Assembly: GCA_965153355.1 (NCBI GenBank)
Contig: OZ231126.1
Coordinates: 79,856,001-79,920,000 of the forward strand
Direction of reading: 5' to 3'
Origin: Flaccisagitta enflata
Lineage: Eukaryota > Chaetognatha > Sagittoidea > Aphragmophora
Length of the DNA stretch: 64,000 nt
Under the pieces are notes generated by a model that did not search any database, was not told the DNA's origin, and saw only the letters and a list, made by a program, of their open reading frames with translations. Shown here piece by piece: positions 23,077 to 34,975 of this stretch. Within the stretch, counting starts at the first letter, position 1. Each line of letters starts with the position of its first letter. Both the position numbers and the translations under genes were made by a program.

Positions 23077-24270
23077 TAACCCATGCTATAATTTGCCGCA
23101 CACTGAAGCATGCCATACCTCCCCATAATGTATGCCCTAGTAATCAATTTATTATTTTCCTTCATAAAAGCCTGAGGCTTACGCGAGTAATTAGGACATT
23201 CTAACAATGGAGGAATAGATTTAGTCTTTGTTTTGATGGAACTCTCTCCCCTTTTTTTGCTCATGCAATCTTCTAAGATCTTCTCTTTGTTTTTGTCCTC
23301 CGCTGCTTTTTCGACTTCTCTTTTCCATGTGTTATATGTCTTTGTTTTTATTTCGTCCCAATTTTCTTCTAAACCCCAGGATTCAATTATGCTTTTTATT
23401 TGTTTTGCCCATCCCCAATCACGCTCGCGCAGTTCAAACAAAGTAAATTGTGCAGACTTGTCGCTTTCTTTTTGAAGTACTTTGTGAAGGTATAGAAGTT
23501 GTTTAACTTTTATCCTTATAGACGGGTACATTGCACCACAACAAAACATGACTGTTGGTGTTGGCGTGGTCTTTGGCAAGCCAATCATGGATTTCCAGGC
23601 CCATAATTCAACTCTATCAACTTTCAACATTGCTGTCGAGTTTAGGGGCCATGTTTCCGCATCATAGAGCAACGTTGGAATAGTGCAGGCTTCATGAAGC
23701 TTGATTATGTAACCCATTTCGATTCTTTTCATGATTTCATTATTTCCACTGGAGTTTATCGCTCGCACCGAGGTCTTTGCCTTTTTAATTCTAAAATCTA
23801 AGTTTTCATCATTCTTTCCATTTCTGCTTATCTGCACCCCTAAGTATTTGTAAGTCTCACAGCTTTTGATCGTTTTCTCGCCCAGTTTCCACTCTTTTGC
23901 AGTAAATTTGCCACTTCCTAACTCCATCACGTTACACTTTGATTCTCCCCACTCAATTTGATGCTTTTTTCCAAACTCGCAAACAGCATTGAGGGATCGT
24001 TGTTGTTGTTCAACCCCCTCTGCAAAGGTCATAGCATCATCCATAAACAATAGAGAGGCAATTCGATGATTCCTTATAAGAATACCCAAAGATTCATCGT
24101 CTTGCATGTCCTCTGCAAGTGTGTCCATCGTTTTTGCAAACATGGGCACCATCAATTTTCCTCCCTGTTTTCCCCCTGTTTCTCGCATAATTTCTCTGGA
24201 AAGACCTGCTTTAGTCTTCACTCGAGCTGTCAGTCCTTTGTTAAGAGCTTTAGTGAGTCGCCATATTTTA

Positions 24271-24408
24271 CCAGGAGGATGTTCACGAGTATTGCTTAAG
24301 CATTGCTTAGCAAGTCTTGAGCAATGCTTGAGCATGCTTGAGCAATGCTTGAGCAATGCTTAAGTGTTGCTAAGCAATGCTTAAGCAATGACCGTGAACA
24401 CCCTCCTG
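24271..24408. mobile_element. 138-bp palindromic MITE, TA target duplication, inside LINE ORF
   Basis: TA at 24269-24270 and 24409-24410. The arms CAGGAGGATGTTCACG and, reversed, CAGGAGGGTGTTCACG pair. The middle is made of GCTTAAGCA/TTGAGCAATGC units that also fold. Removal restores NGF-K-IWR in the RT frame. Confidence 0.85.
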
Positions 24409-25033
24409 TAAATCCATTTTTATGGATCACATATAGCATGTTGTCCATACTTGCCTTATCAAAGGCTTTTTGGACGTCGAAGAATGAGATCAATAGGTTC
24501 CTGCCCTCGTTTTTTGCAATTTCCATTATATTCCTTAGAGTAAATACATGGTCTGTTGGGGAGGCTCCTTTTCTTCCTCCTGCTTGAGCTTGAGTAAATC
24601 TGATGGTCTTTATTAGTCTCTCATTGATTATTTCCTCAACTATGGTGCCAATTGAACTTGAAACAGTGATTCCCCTATGGTTCTCCAGCTTCTCTCGATC
24701 CCCTTTTCCTTTCCAAACATTGGTTATAAATCCTTGATTCCATATCGTAGGCGGAATTTCTTCTAGCCAGAATGCTCTGATCACGGGCATAATCAAACGT
24801 ACCATTTCAATCCCTCCTCCTTTGAGGAGCCAGTTTTTCCAGTCAGTCGTCGCTTTTTTATTTTTCTTCTTATTAATTGCCGCTTCTACTTCCTTTTCTG
24901 TTGGTACTCTATTTATTTCGTTTAACTCTTCTTCTTCATTTTCATCCTGATCACTTAGTCTTTTAATATGGTCAATCACTTCAAAGTGATATGGATGGCA
25001 CGGTTTGTTTTTATTTTTATACAAATCTTCATA

Positions 25034-25747
<714 letters not shown>

Positions 25748-25854
25748 TTTAGTTGCGTGCACGCGACTCTACAACCCACTTTTTCCATCCGTCCGTTGGT
25801 TGGTCGGTCAGTCACACTTTACTTTTTTTATCGCTTTTATTTCTCTACGTCTTT

Positions 25855-26475
25855 CTTAGTCATTCTAAGTCATTTTAAGTCATTCTAAGTCATTTAAAGT
25901 CATTCTACGTCATTTAAAGTCATTCTGAGTCATTTGAAGTCTTTCTAAGTCATTTAAAGTCATTCTAAGTCATCTTAAGTCATTATTGTCATTTTAGTCA
26001 ATACAGTCCTTTACATCATTTTAAGTTATTCTAAGTCATTCTAAGTCCTTCTAAGGCATTCTGAGTCATTCTAAGTAACCTTAAGTCATTTTAAGTCATT
26101 ATAGTCCTTGACATAGTTTTAATTCATTCTAAGTCATTTTAGGTCATTAAAGCCATTTTAAGTCTTTTAAGTCATTTTAAGTCATTTCAAGTCATTCTTA
26201 GTCATTTTCAATCATTTTAAGTCATTATTGCCATTTTAGGCAATAAGGTCCTTTACATCATTATAAGTCATTTTATGTCATTTTGAGTCATTTTTTTGTC
26301 ATTCTAGGTCATTTGAAGTCATTCTTTGTCATTTTAAGTCAATCTAAGTCATTTTATGTCATTTTAAGTCATTTTAATTCACTATTGTCATTTTAGTCAA
26401 TATTGTCCTCTACATCATTTCAAGTCATTCTGAGTCATTCTTAGTCAATTTAAATCACTCTAAGTCGTCGTTAGT
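25855..26475. repeat. (TAAGTCATTC)n imperfect minisatellite
   Basis: About 10-11-bp units with many substitutions, all in one orientation. Confidence 0.9.
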
Positions 26476-26479
26476 CTTT

Positions 26480-27487
26480 CTAACATGAGCAAGAGATCGT
26501 TTCACTACAAGAGCTTAGAATTGGGGCATTACCATACACTTTCACAAATGATAAGGTCAAGCGGTTTTTCAATTTTTGAACAGAAGAATAAATGGAAAAA
26601 TATTATGGACGGTGCCTATGGTAAGCTTTTTTAGCGCTCTTTTTCTTCTTTTTTTCGGCAGACTTTTCTAGTCATAGTTTTATTAAAAACTCATGGGGGA
26701 GATTTGTTTACGAAAAAAATCAAGGCGCAGAATGCCATGGAAACGACTGGATAGATCCTTACAAATGTATAAGACGCACTGAAAATTACCATAGAATTAG
26801 CTACCCAAGCCAGATGAATCATGATTTTCATAACATCAGATATGATAAAATTTTTTGCTTGGGTGTCATCAATTTACATGTGAATAGATATATTTTGCAT
26901 AAAAAAACTGTAATAAGTCAGTTCAAGTCTTGATTCATGTATTCTATGGTCAAAAAACAAGACAAAATGCAATGAAAATCCCACTTTGTTATTGTACCAT
27001 GACCCACTTGCATAGAAAACCTAAATCTCAATAAAATAAGAACATAGCGCGATCCCTAACTCAGTTACTGAGCGCGCTATGATCTTGTTTCACGGAAATT
27101 TTGATTTTCTAATTGGGAATTTGTGTGAGCTCAAATAAATTGATGTAATAATTTCTTCACTTTTTCTCAACTTCATGGTCGTATTTCTTTCATATCTATT
27201 TCCCATTCCATCATTTGGCAATAACAGATCTTTTTCTTACATAAATAAACATACTTAAGTTTGAAAAAAATAAAGCAGACATTGATAACATAGAAATGCT
27301 AATGCGATTGATTTGTTTGTCGAACGGGTAAATTCCTCTATCTTTAGTTTCAGTGCGTCATAAGTAGTAAGGGGATGCCTACTGTTAAATAGTTACTTTT
27401 TAGGAATATTTTGTTGAGATAGGCTTGATTAAGTACTTATAAAAGTATATGTTCAATAAAATATTATCAAGGTTCATTTTATATATA
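26480..27487. other. No gene; nested hairpin at 27043-27081
   Basis: CATAGCGCG pairs with CGCGCTATG and encloses an inner CTCAG-tta-CTGAG hairpin. The surrounding kilobase is AT-rich and unassigned. Confidence 0.4.
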
Positions 27488-28008
27488 TGAAAGTTGAAAC
27501 AACATTGCCCTTAGAAAAGGAGGCCAGAATTCTCCAATATACAAAGGATGAAAGCCTTGCAAGCTTTCAATGGTGTTTATTCCGGATTGCTCACAACTAT
27601 CCTTTACAATTAACAAAAGAAATGCTTACCTGAAAAAAACTATCAGCTTGACTGCATACCTCATTAGTATAGGTTCGGACAGGCCTATACCATTTAGTAT
27701 ACACAAAATCTCTTACAAAAGTAACAATCAAAGATTACTAATGTACTGGTGGAAGTACTGACATTAGCAATATTGATTAAAAAACCATACCCTTAGAGGC
27801 AAGAATCGAGGTACAACCTATATACATGCTGCATTCTGTAATAAGGTTTTTATTATTATGAAAGTTGAAACAACATTGCCCTTAGAAAAAGAGGCCAGAA
27901 TTCTCCAATTTACAAAGGATGAAAGCCTTGCAAGCTTTCAAAGGTGTTTACTCCGGATTGCTCACACCTATCCTTTACAATTAACAAAAGAAATGCTTAT
28001 TAGACAGT
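27488..28008 (+). repeat. 372-bp tandem repeat, one full and one partial unit
   Basis: Units start at 27499 and 27859 with ATGAAAGTTGAAACAACATT. The same pair exists at 53341-53954. Each unit contains a 48-codon frame from that ATG, and the full units carry a palindromic TAGTATAGGTTCGGACAGGC segment. Confidence 0.8.
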
Positions 28009-28411
28009 GATTATTAAACAGAAACTGGGTTTAAAAGATCGTTTGTTGCTGATAACTTCATTTTGAAGCTTCTTAGATTTTATGCTCATTAGCCATGAGA
28101 ACAAGCGATCGGTAGAAGGGGAGCGCAGCAGAGAAAATATTTTTAGAAACAGACTCAGATAGTAATTGGTCTCTCCTATCATATTTATTTAAATCGCGCG
28201 TAGTGATAAGAATAGAGACCCTCTTCTGTACAATCAAAGTTGAGAGAATTTCTGTCATTTTCTATGGATTGCGTTCTTTGTTTTCATCGCTTTTTTTATA
28301 TTTCCTGATAGTTTCAGATGTGTTTTAGCAGTTTTCTACCCATATACATATGTATATGACTAAAACCGCGGAAATTAAGTTTTTTATGACGATAGATTTC
28401 AATGACCTGTA
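28009..28411. other. No recognised feature
   Basis: AT-rich spacer between the 372-bp repeats and the 94-bp MITE. Confidence 0.4.
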
Positions 28412-28505
28412 GTGCTTTCACGCTCGAGGAAAAAATTGTGATAATCATGTTTTCTATGTATGAAAAATATGATTATCACAATTTCTTCCTTGAGCGTGAA
28501 AGCAC
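28412..28505. mobile_element. 94-bp near-perfect palindromic MITE, TA-flanked
   Basis: TA at 28410-28411 and 28506-28507. Arms start GTGCTTTCACGCTCGAGGAA on the left and the equivalent reversed on the right (one C/T change), enclosing a loop of about 18 bp. Confidence 0.8.
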
Positions 28506-28544
28506 TATTGGAGAAGTTACGTGACCGCTTACTTATATAAGTTG

Positions 28545-28980
28545 TTCTAAATCACTAAGTAATTCTAAGTCATTGTTGTCATTTTAAGTCAATTTAAGTC
28601 ATTCTAAGTCAATTTAAGTCAATCTAAGCAATTGAAGTCATTCTGAGTGATTCTATGTCATTTTAAGTCTTTTCAAGTCGTTCTTAATCATTCATTTTAA
28701 GTCAATATTGTCATTTTAGTCAATACTGTCCTTTACATCTATTTAAGTCAATTTAAGTCATGCCAAGTTCTTCCAAGTCATTTTCATTCATTCTGAGTCA
28801 TTCTACGTTATTTTAAGTCATTTTCAGTTGTGCTTGTCATTTTAGTTAGTTTTGACTTAAGTAAGATGTTTACTCATTTTAAGTCATTTAGGGTCATTTT
28901 GAGTCTATTAAAGTCATTCTAAGACATTTCAAGTTGTTCTTTGTCATTCTTAGTGATTCTTACTCATTTTAAGGCTTCAG
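28545..28980. repeat. (TAAGTCATTC)n minisatellite, second block
   Basis: Same unit and orientation as 25855-26475, with more decay. Confidence 0.85.
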
Positions 28981-29050
28981 CTGAAACAAGTGGAGTCAGG
29001 TCAATGAAACTAATTATGTCCCGTACGCGACTTATAGGTGTTGGCCTTGT

Positions 29051-29342
29051 TTACATGTGATTCAACATTCAAATCCAAGGCGTGTATTTTATTCTATTTT
29101 AATTGTGTATTTTACAACGTCTATCATGTTTTACCTCGGAGTTGATAAGGCCGCCAAAACATATCCTGCTGAAAGAGATGCGAAGAAGCGTGCAAATTGC
29201 CAAGAAAGGATACAAAGGGAGAAAAAAAAACTGTTTGAGCGCGTGATGCAGCAAATCAAGCGCACACGCTTGCCCTGTCGTTGTTTCCCTTTCAATTTCT
29301 AGCGACATTTGACTTCTCTTTTGCTTTAGACGCTAATGGTCA
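29051..29342. other. Possible exon-like frame, unassigned
   Basis: A plus-strand frame (29057-29302) contains a charged helix-like stretch (AERDAKKRANCQERIQREKK). Too short and unsupported to call a gene. Confidence 0.2.
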
Positions 29343-29851
<509 letters not shown>

Positions 29852-30180
29852 TCAGTAACAAACTTGATACTTGGTCCTGCCCTCCTTGACCTTTCCTATC
29901 CCTCTCATGCGTCTCAGCATGCTTTTGTCCTGCGCTTGAAGGTATGATAGCGTGATTTTCCTCCAGACTTTAGTGTGGTTCTTTTTAGTCCTGCCATCCA
30001 TGTTGCACATTCTCAACTTTGCCATTGCTTCAATCGGGATCATAGAGATTCAATCAGGTTTAGATCTGGGCTGTTCCTAGGCCAATCGGAGAAGACCTTT
30101 GACACTGCCTTTGATGCCATTGCTCCGTTGAAACAGTCAGAAGAGCAGGCGCGCCATCTCCCGCAAATCGTGATTTGAAA
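29852..30180 (-). pseudogene. Tc1/mariner transposase relic (C-terminal catalytic region)
   Basis: The minus strand encodes GDGAPALLTVSTEQW, which aligns with the second-Asp motif of Tc1/mariner transposases (typically QDNAP...QQW). After a frameshift comes SDWPRNSPDLNLIESL, the hallmark WPxxSPDLNPIE(N/S)LW block carrying the third catalytic acidic residue. The Trp expected after ESL is a TGA stop. Degenerate downstream frames continue to about 29852. Only the last third or so of the gene is present and it is clearly dead. The upstream side stops near the 857-bp MITE. Confidence 0.75.
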
Positions 30181-30216
30181 ATGCCTTTTTTTGCCATTTT
30201 TCTGAAGAGGTACCTA

Positions 30217-31073
30217 ACTATGGCAAAATAAAAAAGCGAAAGAATTTTGAGAGAGCAAAAACATAAGAAGATGTTGACCAATTTGCACAAAATTTACAGG
30301 GAATGATAACCATGATTTGGACTATGTCTGGTTAAAATTTCATCAAAATCCGTTGAATACTTTAGCCGTTATCACGTTTTTACTAAAGTCACCTCTTTTT
30401 TTGACTGCCAGAGATGACATTTATCCTAAATCAAAATAATTCTATTTTTAGTAAAATTAGCATTGTGCAAAAAGTTTTGGGAGTTTTGTTATGATTTTTG
30501 AACTGTATTCTGATGGTGCTATTTACTAATACTAGGCAAAATTAGGTTCTACTAAAAGTGCTTCCATCTTCACAAAAATTTTACTGGAGATTACTCATAT
30601 GTACAAAAGTCACCAGTTTAAAAATTATGATAATCCGTAGAAAATTATGGCCATAGAATTACTTTATATTTCAGGTTTCATCTTCCTTAACTTCATTCTT
30701 AAACCCATAAAAAAAAGTTTTGGAAAATTTGCTGTTTCTGCCAAAATAATCGGAGTTTTGTTATGAAATTTTTACCACAGCCTGCAGACTTCAAATTTTA
30801 TCAAAATCGGACTAGATTTAGTGCGGTTTTTCTAAATTTGTTTATTCATTCTTCGAAAATTCTAATGTGTGTAAGTTGAATTTCTGATCATTGGACAAGT
30901 ACTTTGAAAAAATCTATAATTTCTAAACTATTTCGAGCAGGATATCGATTCTTTCAGTGATGCTTAATAATACCAAAAAATAACTCCAGTAAAAATTTCA
31001 GCATACTGGGTGAATTTTTAAAGGATTTATAAGCAAAAGAAGTAACTGTTCACTTTTTTTTTTTTGCCATAGT
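30217..31073. mobile_element. 857-bp MITE, TA target duplication
   Basis: TA at 30215-30216 and 31074-31075. Ends ACTATGGCAAAATAAAAAAG and, reversed, ACTATGGCAAAAAAAAAAAG. Non-coding. Style and TA duplication match the element at 22484-23076. Confidence 0.8.
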
Positions 31074-31075
31074 TA

Positions 31076-31505
31076 ATTTCATTCAGCTCTCATTTCTAAA
31101 CGGTTAGATGCACAGTAACGCGGTTGGCGCCAACCGCTAGAAAATTTAAAGATGTTTCAGAATCTCACTGATTTTTCTTAGAGATATAAGGCTTTAAGTG
31201 ATGCAATAAACTTATTTCCAAGATTGTAAAAGTACTTGCCACCTAAAGACGGGTACTAACCTGACTGAATTAAGAGCTATATTTGAAGCAAAATAAACGC
31301 TATCTTTTAAACAAATAGGAATTTATAGGATTTATGGAAATAATCTGACCTATGTGGGGCCCTTGTCTCAACATTTATCTTGAGGGCTCTCCCAGGCACC
31401 CCTGGGGCCCGAGCTGCAACATTACATCTGATCTGGGTTCTCCTGACCCTTATCTTAACTTTATTCTATTTTTGTTTCTTTGCTCTCTTTTTTTTTCTTT
31501 TCTTT
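31076..31505. other. No recognised feature
   Basis: Short stretch between the MITE and the MC cluster. No coding signal. Confidence 0.4.
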
Positions 31506-31830
31506 TTGGGCAGCAAAAAGGGGGAATTTCAAGACGTCCGTCCGTCTGTCCTTCCATCCTTCTGTCTATCCGTCCTTCCATCCCCCCCCCTTGGCCATCG
31601 GAGCCTCAGGCCTGATTTTGGCCCTCTGAGCCGTCAAACTAGCCCTTTCAGACCTCAATTTAGCCCTAGAGAGCTCGAATGAGCTCTCTAGACCTCATAT
31701 CTGCCCTCTAGACCTCAAATCAGCTCTCCAGACCTCAAATCTGCCCTGCTCTCACTCCACTACTTCACTTGATCACTCCAAGCAGGGCATCGGGTACCGT
31801 TGACCATGTGCGATCCTTGGATGACTAGTT
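31506..31830 (+). mobile_element. MC element, degraded arms (cluster unit 1)
   Basis: Begins TTGGGCAGCAAAAAGGGGG with GTCCGTCC, core of GACCTCAAATCTGCCCTCTA units, tail with GCAGGGCATCGGGTACCGTT and TGCGATCCTTGGATGACTAG. The right arm is missing. Confidence 0.65.
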
Positions 31831-31842
31831 ATTTCTTCTCTT

Positions 31843-32180
31843 TTGGGCAGCAGCCCCTAAGGAGACAAAGTCCTGTAGAACAAAAGGGGAATCTGTCCGT
31901 CCATCCATCCATCCATCTGTCCCTCCGTCCATCCATACGTCCGTCCCCCTAACTCCATCTTCAGGGCTTTGTCTTCTTTGGGGCCCAAATCCAAGCAAAA
32001 TGGCCTAAATCCAAGCAAAATGGCTCAAATCTGCCTAGAAGACCTGAATCCTGGTTTGAGTTCCATTATTTTAGCCCCTAATACCTAGATTCTGAATTCT
32101 GATACCCAGGTTCTGGCTTCTGAAACCCACACCCTAACCTTAGAGACCCAGATCTTCATCAACGGGACCCATATTCTGGC
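31843..32180 (+). mobile_element. MC element left half (cluster unit 2)
   Basis: TTTTGGGCAGCAGCCCCTAA arm with CAAAGTCCTGTAGAAC and a GTCC tract, then degenerate CCAGATTCTGG-type units. No right arm or tail. Confidence 0.6.
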
Positions 32181-32866
32181 CTTTTGGGCAGCGGACCCGA
32201 AGGGGACAATGTCCTGTAGAACACAGGGGGACTTTCATTCGTTTGTCCGTGCGTGCATACGTGCGTCCCCCCCTTGAAACTCAAATCTCAGCCTCAAGCT
32301 CAAATCCCAGCCTCAAGGCTCAAATTCCAGCCTCGAGGCTCAAGTCCCACCCGGCCTTGAGGCTCAAATCCCAGCCTCAAGGCTCAAATCCCAGCTCCAA
32401 GGCTCAAATCACATCCTTGAGGCTAAAATCCTAGCCTTGAGGCTCACATCCCAGCCTCTAAGCTCAAATCCCAGCCTCGAGGCTCAAATTCCAGCCTTGA
32501 GGCTCAAATTCCAGCTTTGAGGCTCAAATTCCAGCCTCGAGGCTCAAATCCCAGCCTAGAGGCTCAAATACCAGCCTAAAGGCACAAATACCAGCCTCCA
32601 GGCTCAAATCCCAGCCTCAAGGCTCAAATCCCAGCCTCGAGGCTCAAATACCAGCCTCGAGGTTCAAATCCCAGCCTTTAGGCTCAAATCCCAGCCTCAA
32701 GGCTCAAATCTGCACACACGGACGGATGAATGAACAAAAGTCACCCTGTGTTCTACAGGACATTGTCCCTTCGGGGCCGCTGCCCTGCTACCCATCACCT
32801 TCAATCACCTCCATACACAGCAGGGCAACGGGTATCGCTGACCACATATTGCCCTTGGGCGACTGG
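32181..32866 (+). mobile_element. MC element with 20-bp CTCAAATCCCAGCCTCAAGG array (cluster unit 3)
   Basis: Left arm 32184-32240 and right arm 32735-32785 both carry the rare AATGTCCTGTAGAACACAGG variant. The core array spans 32272-32712. The tail has GCAGGGCAACGGGTATCGCT. Confidence 0.8.
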
Positions 32867-33060
32867 TTGAGTCCTAGGTTCTGGCTTCAAAAGCCTAAAT
32901 CCGGGCCTCAGAGACTCAAATCCTGGCCTCTGAAACTAAGAAACTGGTCTCTGAGGCCCAGATTCTGGCCTTTGGGACCCAGATCCTGGACTGCTCCCCC
33001 CTCAACTTAACCAACAAACTACTCAAGGAGGGCATGGGTACCATTGTCCATATACTGCTT
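32867..33060 (+). repeat. MC core/tail fragment
   Basis: About 20-bp units around CCCAGATTCTGGCCTTTGGG followed by a tail box (GGGCATGGGTACCATTGTCC). Confidence 0.5.
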
Positions 33061-33550
33061 TTGGGCAGCGGCCCCAAAGGGGCCGATGACCTATGCTTTC
33101 ACAGAGGGCAAATTTCTCCTCCCTCTTCTCCTTCTCCTTTGTACCCCCCAGCCGCTTTCAGCCTTTAGGCCCAAATCCCAGCCTCAAGGCCCAAATCCCA
33201 GCCTCGAGGCCCAAATCTCAGCCTCGAGGCCCAAATCCCAGCCTCGAGGCCCAAATCCTAGCCTCGAGGCCCAAATCCCAGCCTCAAGGCCCAAATCTTA
33301 GCCTCCAGGCTCAACCTCAACCTCAAGACTCAAATCCCAGTCTCAAGGCTCAAATCTCAGCCACGAGGCTCAAATCCCCGCCTTTAAGCTCAAATCCCAG
33401 CTTCAAGGACCCAATTCCATACTCCAGGCTCAAATAAAAACAGCATAGGTCATCGGCTCCTTCGGGGCCGCTGCCCCTCTCACCACCTCACACCCTCATA
33501 TACTCACATAGGGGCAACGGGTACCGCTGACCATCTAACGCTTTTGCGAC
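33061..33550 (+). mobile_element. MC element, ATGACC flavour (cluster unit 4)
   Basis: Left arm CCGATGACCTATGCTTTCAC at about 33080, right arm AGCATAGGTCATCGGCTCC at about 33442. The core is a regular GCCTCGAGGCCCAAATCCCA array (33155-33430). Tail GGGCAACGGGTACCGCTGAC. Confidence 0.8.
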
Positions 33551-33599
33551 TATTCATCATTTATCCATGTGATTCAATGAGATCTTGGATAACATGGCA

Positions 33600-33790
33600 T
33601 CCCGGTCAGAAGTAAGGCAGACAGAAGGACGGCCAGATGCATGGACGGACGGACGGACAGATTCCCCCTGTGCTCTACAGGACTTTGTCCTCTTCGGGGC
33701 TGCTGCCCTGCTCCCCCTCAATCTAAATCACATACTACTCAAGCAGGACACGGATACCGCTGACCACTTACAGCCTTTGGGCTGCTATTC
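33600..33790 (+). mobile_element. MC element right half (cluster unit 5)
   Basis: GGAC tract, arm TGTGCTCTACAGGACTTTGT, CTGCTGCCCTGC and tail GATACCGCTGACCAC. The left arm and core are absent. Confidence 0.6.
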
Positions 33791-33792
33791 TT

Positions 33793-34275
33793 TTTGGGCA
33801 GCGGCACCAAAGGGGACAAAGTCCTGTAGAACACAGGGGACTTTCGTTCTTTCGTTTGTTCATCCGTCTATTCATCCCCCCCAGGCCCTCTCAGGCCTGA
33901 AATCTGCCCTCTCAGGCCTAAAATCTGCCTTCTCAGGCCTGAAATCTGCCCTCTCAGGCCTTGAATCTGCTCTCTCAGGCCTGAAATTAGACCTTTCAGG
34001 CCTGAAATCTGCCCTCTCAGATCCAAGGCCTAAGCGGACAGATTTCAGACCTGAGAGGGCAGATTTTGGGCCTGAGAGGACAGATTTCAGGCCTGAGAGG
34101 GCCTGGAGGGCGGACAGATAGATGGACGCACAAACAAACGAACAAAAGTCCCCTGTGTTCTACAGGACTTCATCCCCTTTGGGGCCGCTGCCCTCCCTCT
34201 CATTCCAATTCACAACCATGCAAAGCAGGGCAACGGGTATCACTGACCACATATTGCCCTTGGCCGACCAGTTTT
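33793..34275 (+). mobile_element. MC element, AAAGTCC flavour (cluster unit 6)
   Basis: Left arm with ACAAAGTCCTGTAGAACACA, core of CTCTCAGGCCTGAAATCTGC units that flip orientation near 34020, right arm ending GGGGCCGCTGCCC, tail GGGTATCACTGACCACATAT. Confidence 0.75.
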
Positions 34276-34279
34276 CTCT

Positions 34280-34975
34280 CACTTTTGGGCAGCGGCCTCG
34301 AAGGGGACAAAGTCCTGTAGAACACAGGGGGACTTTTGTTCATCCGTTTGTTTGTCCATCCGTCCATTCATCCCCCCCAAAATCCTCTTAGGCCTGAAAT
34401 CTGCCCTCTCAGGCCTGGAATATGTCCTCTCAGACCAATTTCTGCCCTCTCCGGCCTCGAATCTGCCCTCTCTGGCCTGAAATCTGCCCTCTCAGGCCTT
34501 GAATCTGTCCTATCAGACCTGAAATCTGCTTTCTCAGGCCTTAAATCTGCCCTATCAGACCTGAAATCTGTCCTCTCAGGCCTGAAATCTGCCCTCTCAG
34601 GCCTGAAATCTGCCCTCTCAGACCTGAAATCTGCTCTCTCAGGTCTTGAATCTGTCCCCTCAGGCCTTAAATCTACCCTCGTAGGCCTTGAATCTGCCCT
34701 TTCAGGCCTTGAATGTGCCCTCTCAGGCCTCGAATCTGCCCTCTCAGGCCTGAAATCTATCAAATCAAATTTAAGGCCTGAGAGGACAGATTTCTGGCCT
34801 GTAAGGGCCTAGGGGGATGGATGGATGGATGGACGAACGAAAGTACCCCTGTGTTCTACAGGACTACGTCCCCTTTGGAGCCGCTGCCCTGCTCTCACTT
34901 CACTCCTTCAGCTAATCACTCCAAGAAGGGCTTCAGGTACCGCTCGCTGACAATGTGCGATCCTTGGATGACTTG
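34280..34975 (+). mobile_element. MC element, AAAGTCC flavour (cluster unit 7)
   Basis: Left arm 34286-34340, a 21-bp CTCTCAGGCCTGAAATCTGC array 34385-34760 followed by a short inverted part, right arm 34845-34890, tail to TGCGATCCTTGGATGACTTG. Confidence 0.75.

Larger units (their letters stand above)
22259..25024 (-). pseudogene. LINE reverse transcriptase with FMDD motif and CCHC C-terminus, broken by two MITEs
   Basis: Coding order on the minus strand: an N-terminal region with ENHRGITVSSSIG (fingers), FFDVQKAFDKASMDN (motif A, catalytic Asp), then the 138-bp MITE at NGF/KIW. It continues with GGKQGGKLMVPMF (motif B-like) and LLFMDDAMTFAEG (motif C, FMDD instead of YADD), then the thumb (WAWKSMIGLPKTTPTP), the 593-bp MITE after NYSMG, and finally YATKLCKECG with a CxxC-x7-H-x4-C knuckle, stopping at 22259. 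The CCHC spacing equals that of the REL LINE at 9660-11192. No endonuclease is seen. Either it was upstream of the 5' truncation, or the family has a REL domain lost here. Dead as it stands because of both insertions. Confidence 0.85.
25748..29050 (+). mobile_element. Long SH-type element with split AGTCATT minisatellite
   Basis: Start TTTTAGTTGCGTGCACGCGACT and GTCCGTTGGTTGGTCGGTCA, then about 620 bp of TAAGTCATTC units (25855-26475). Unrelated sequence follows (26480-28540), then more AGTCATT units (28545-28980) and the end CCGTACGCGACTTATAGGTG with TTGGCCTTGTTT. Either one 3.3-kb element, or one compact element opened by about 2 kb of insertions. Confidence 0.55.

Noticed and set aside
32272-34760. 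Regular 20-21-bp repeats resembling a CRISPR array
   Set aside because: Units are directly adjacent with no unique spacers, drift in sequence, sit inside inverted arms and occur in a eukaryotic context. They are minisatellite cores of MC elements.
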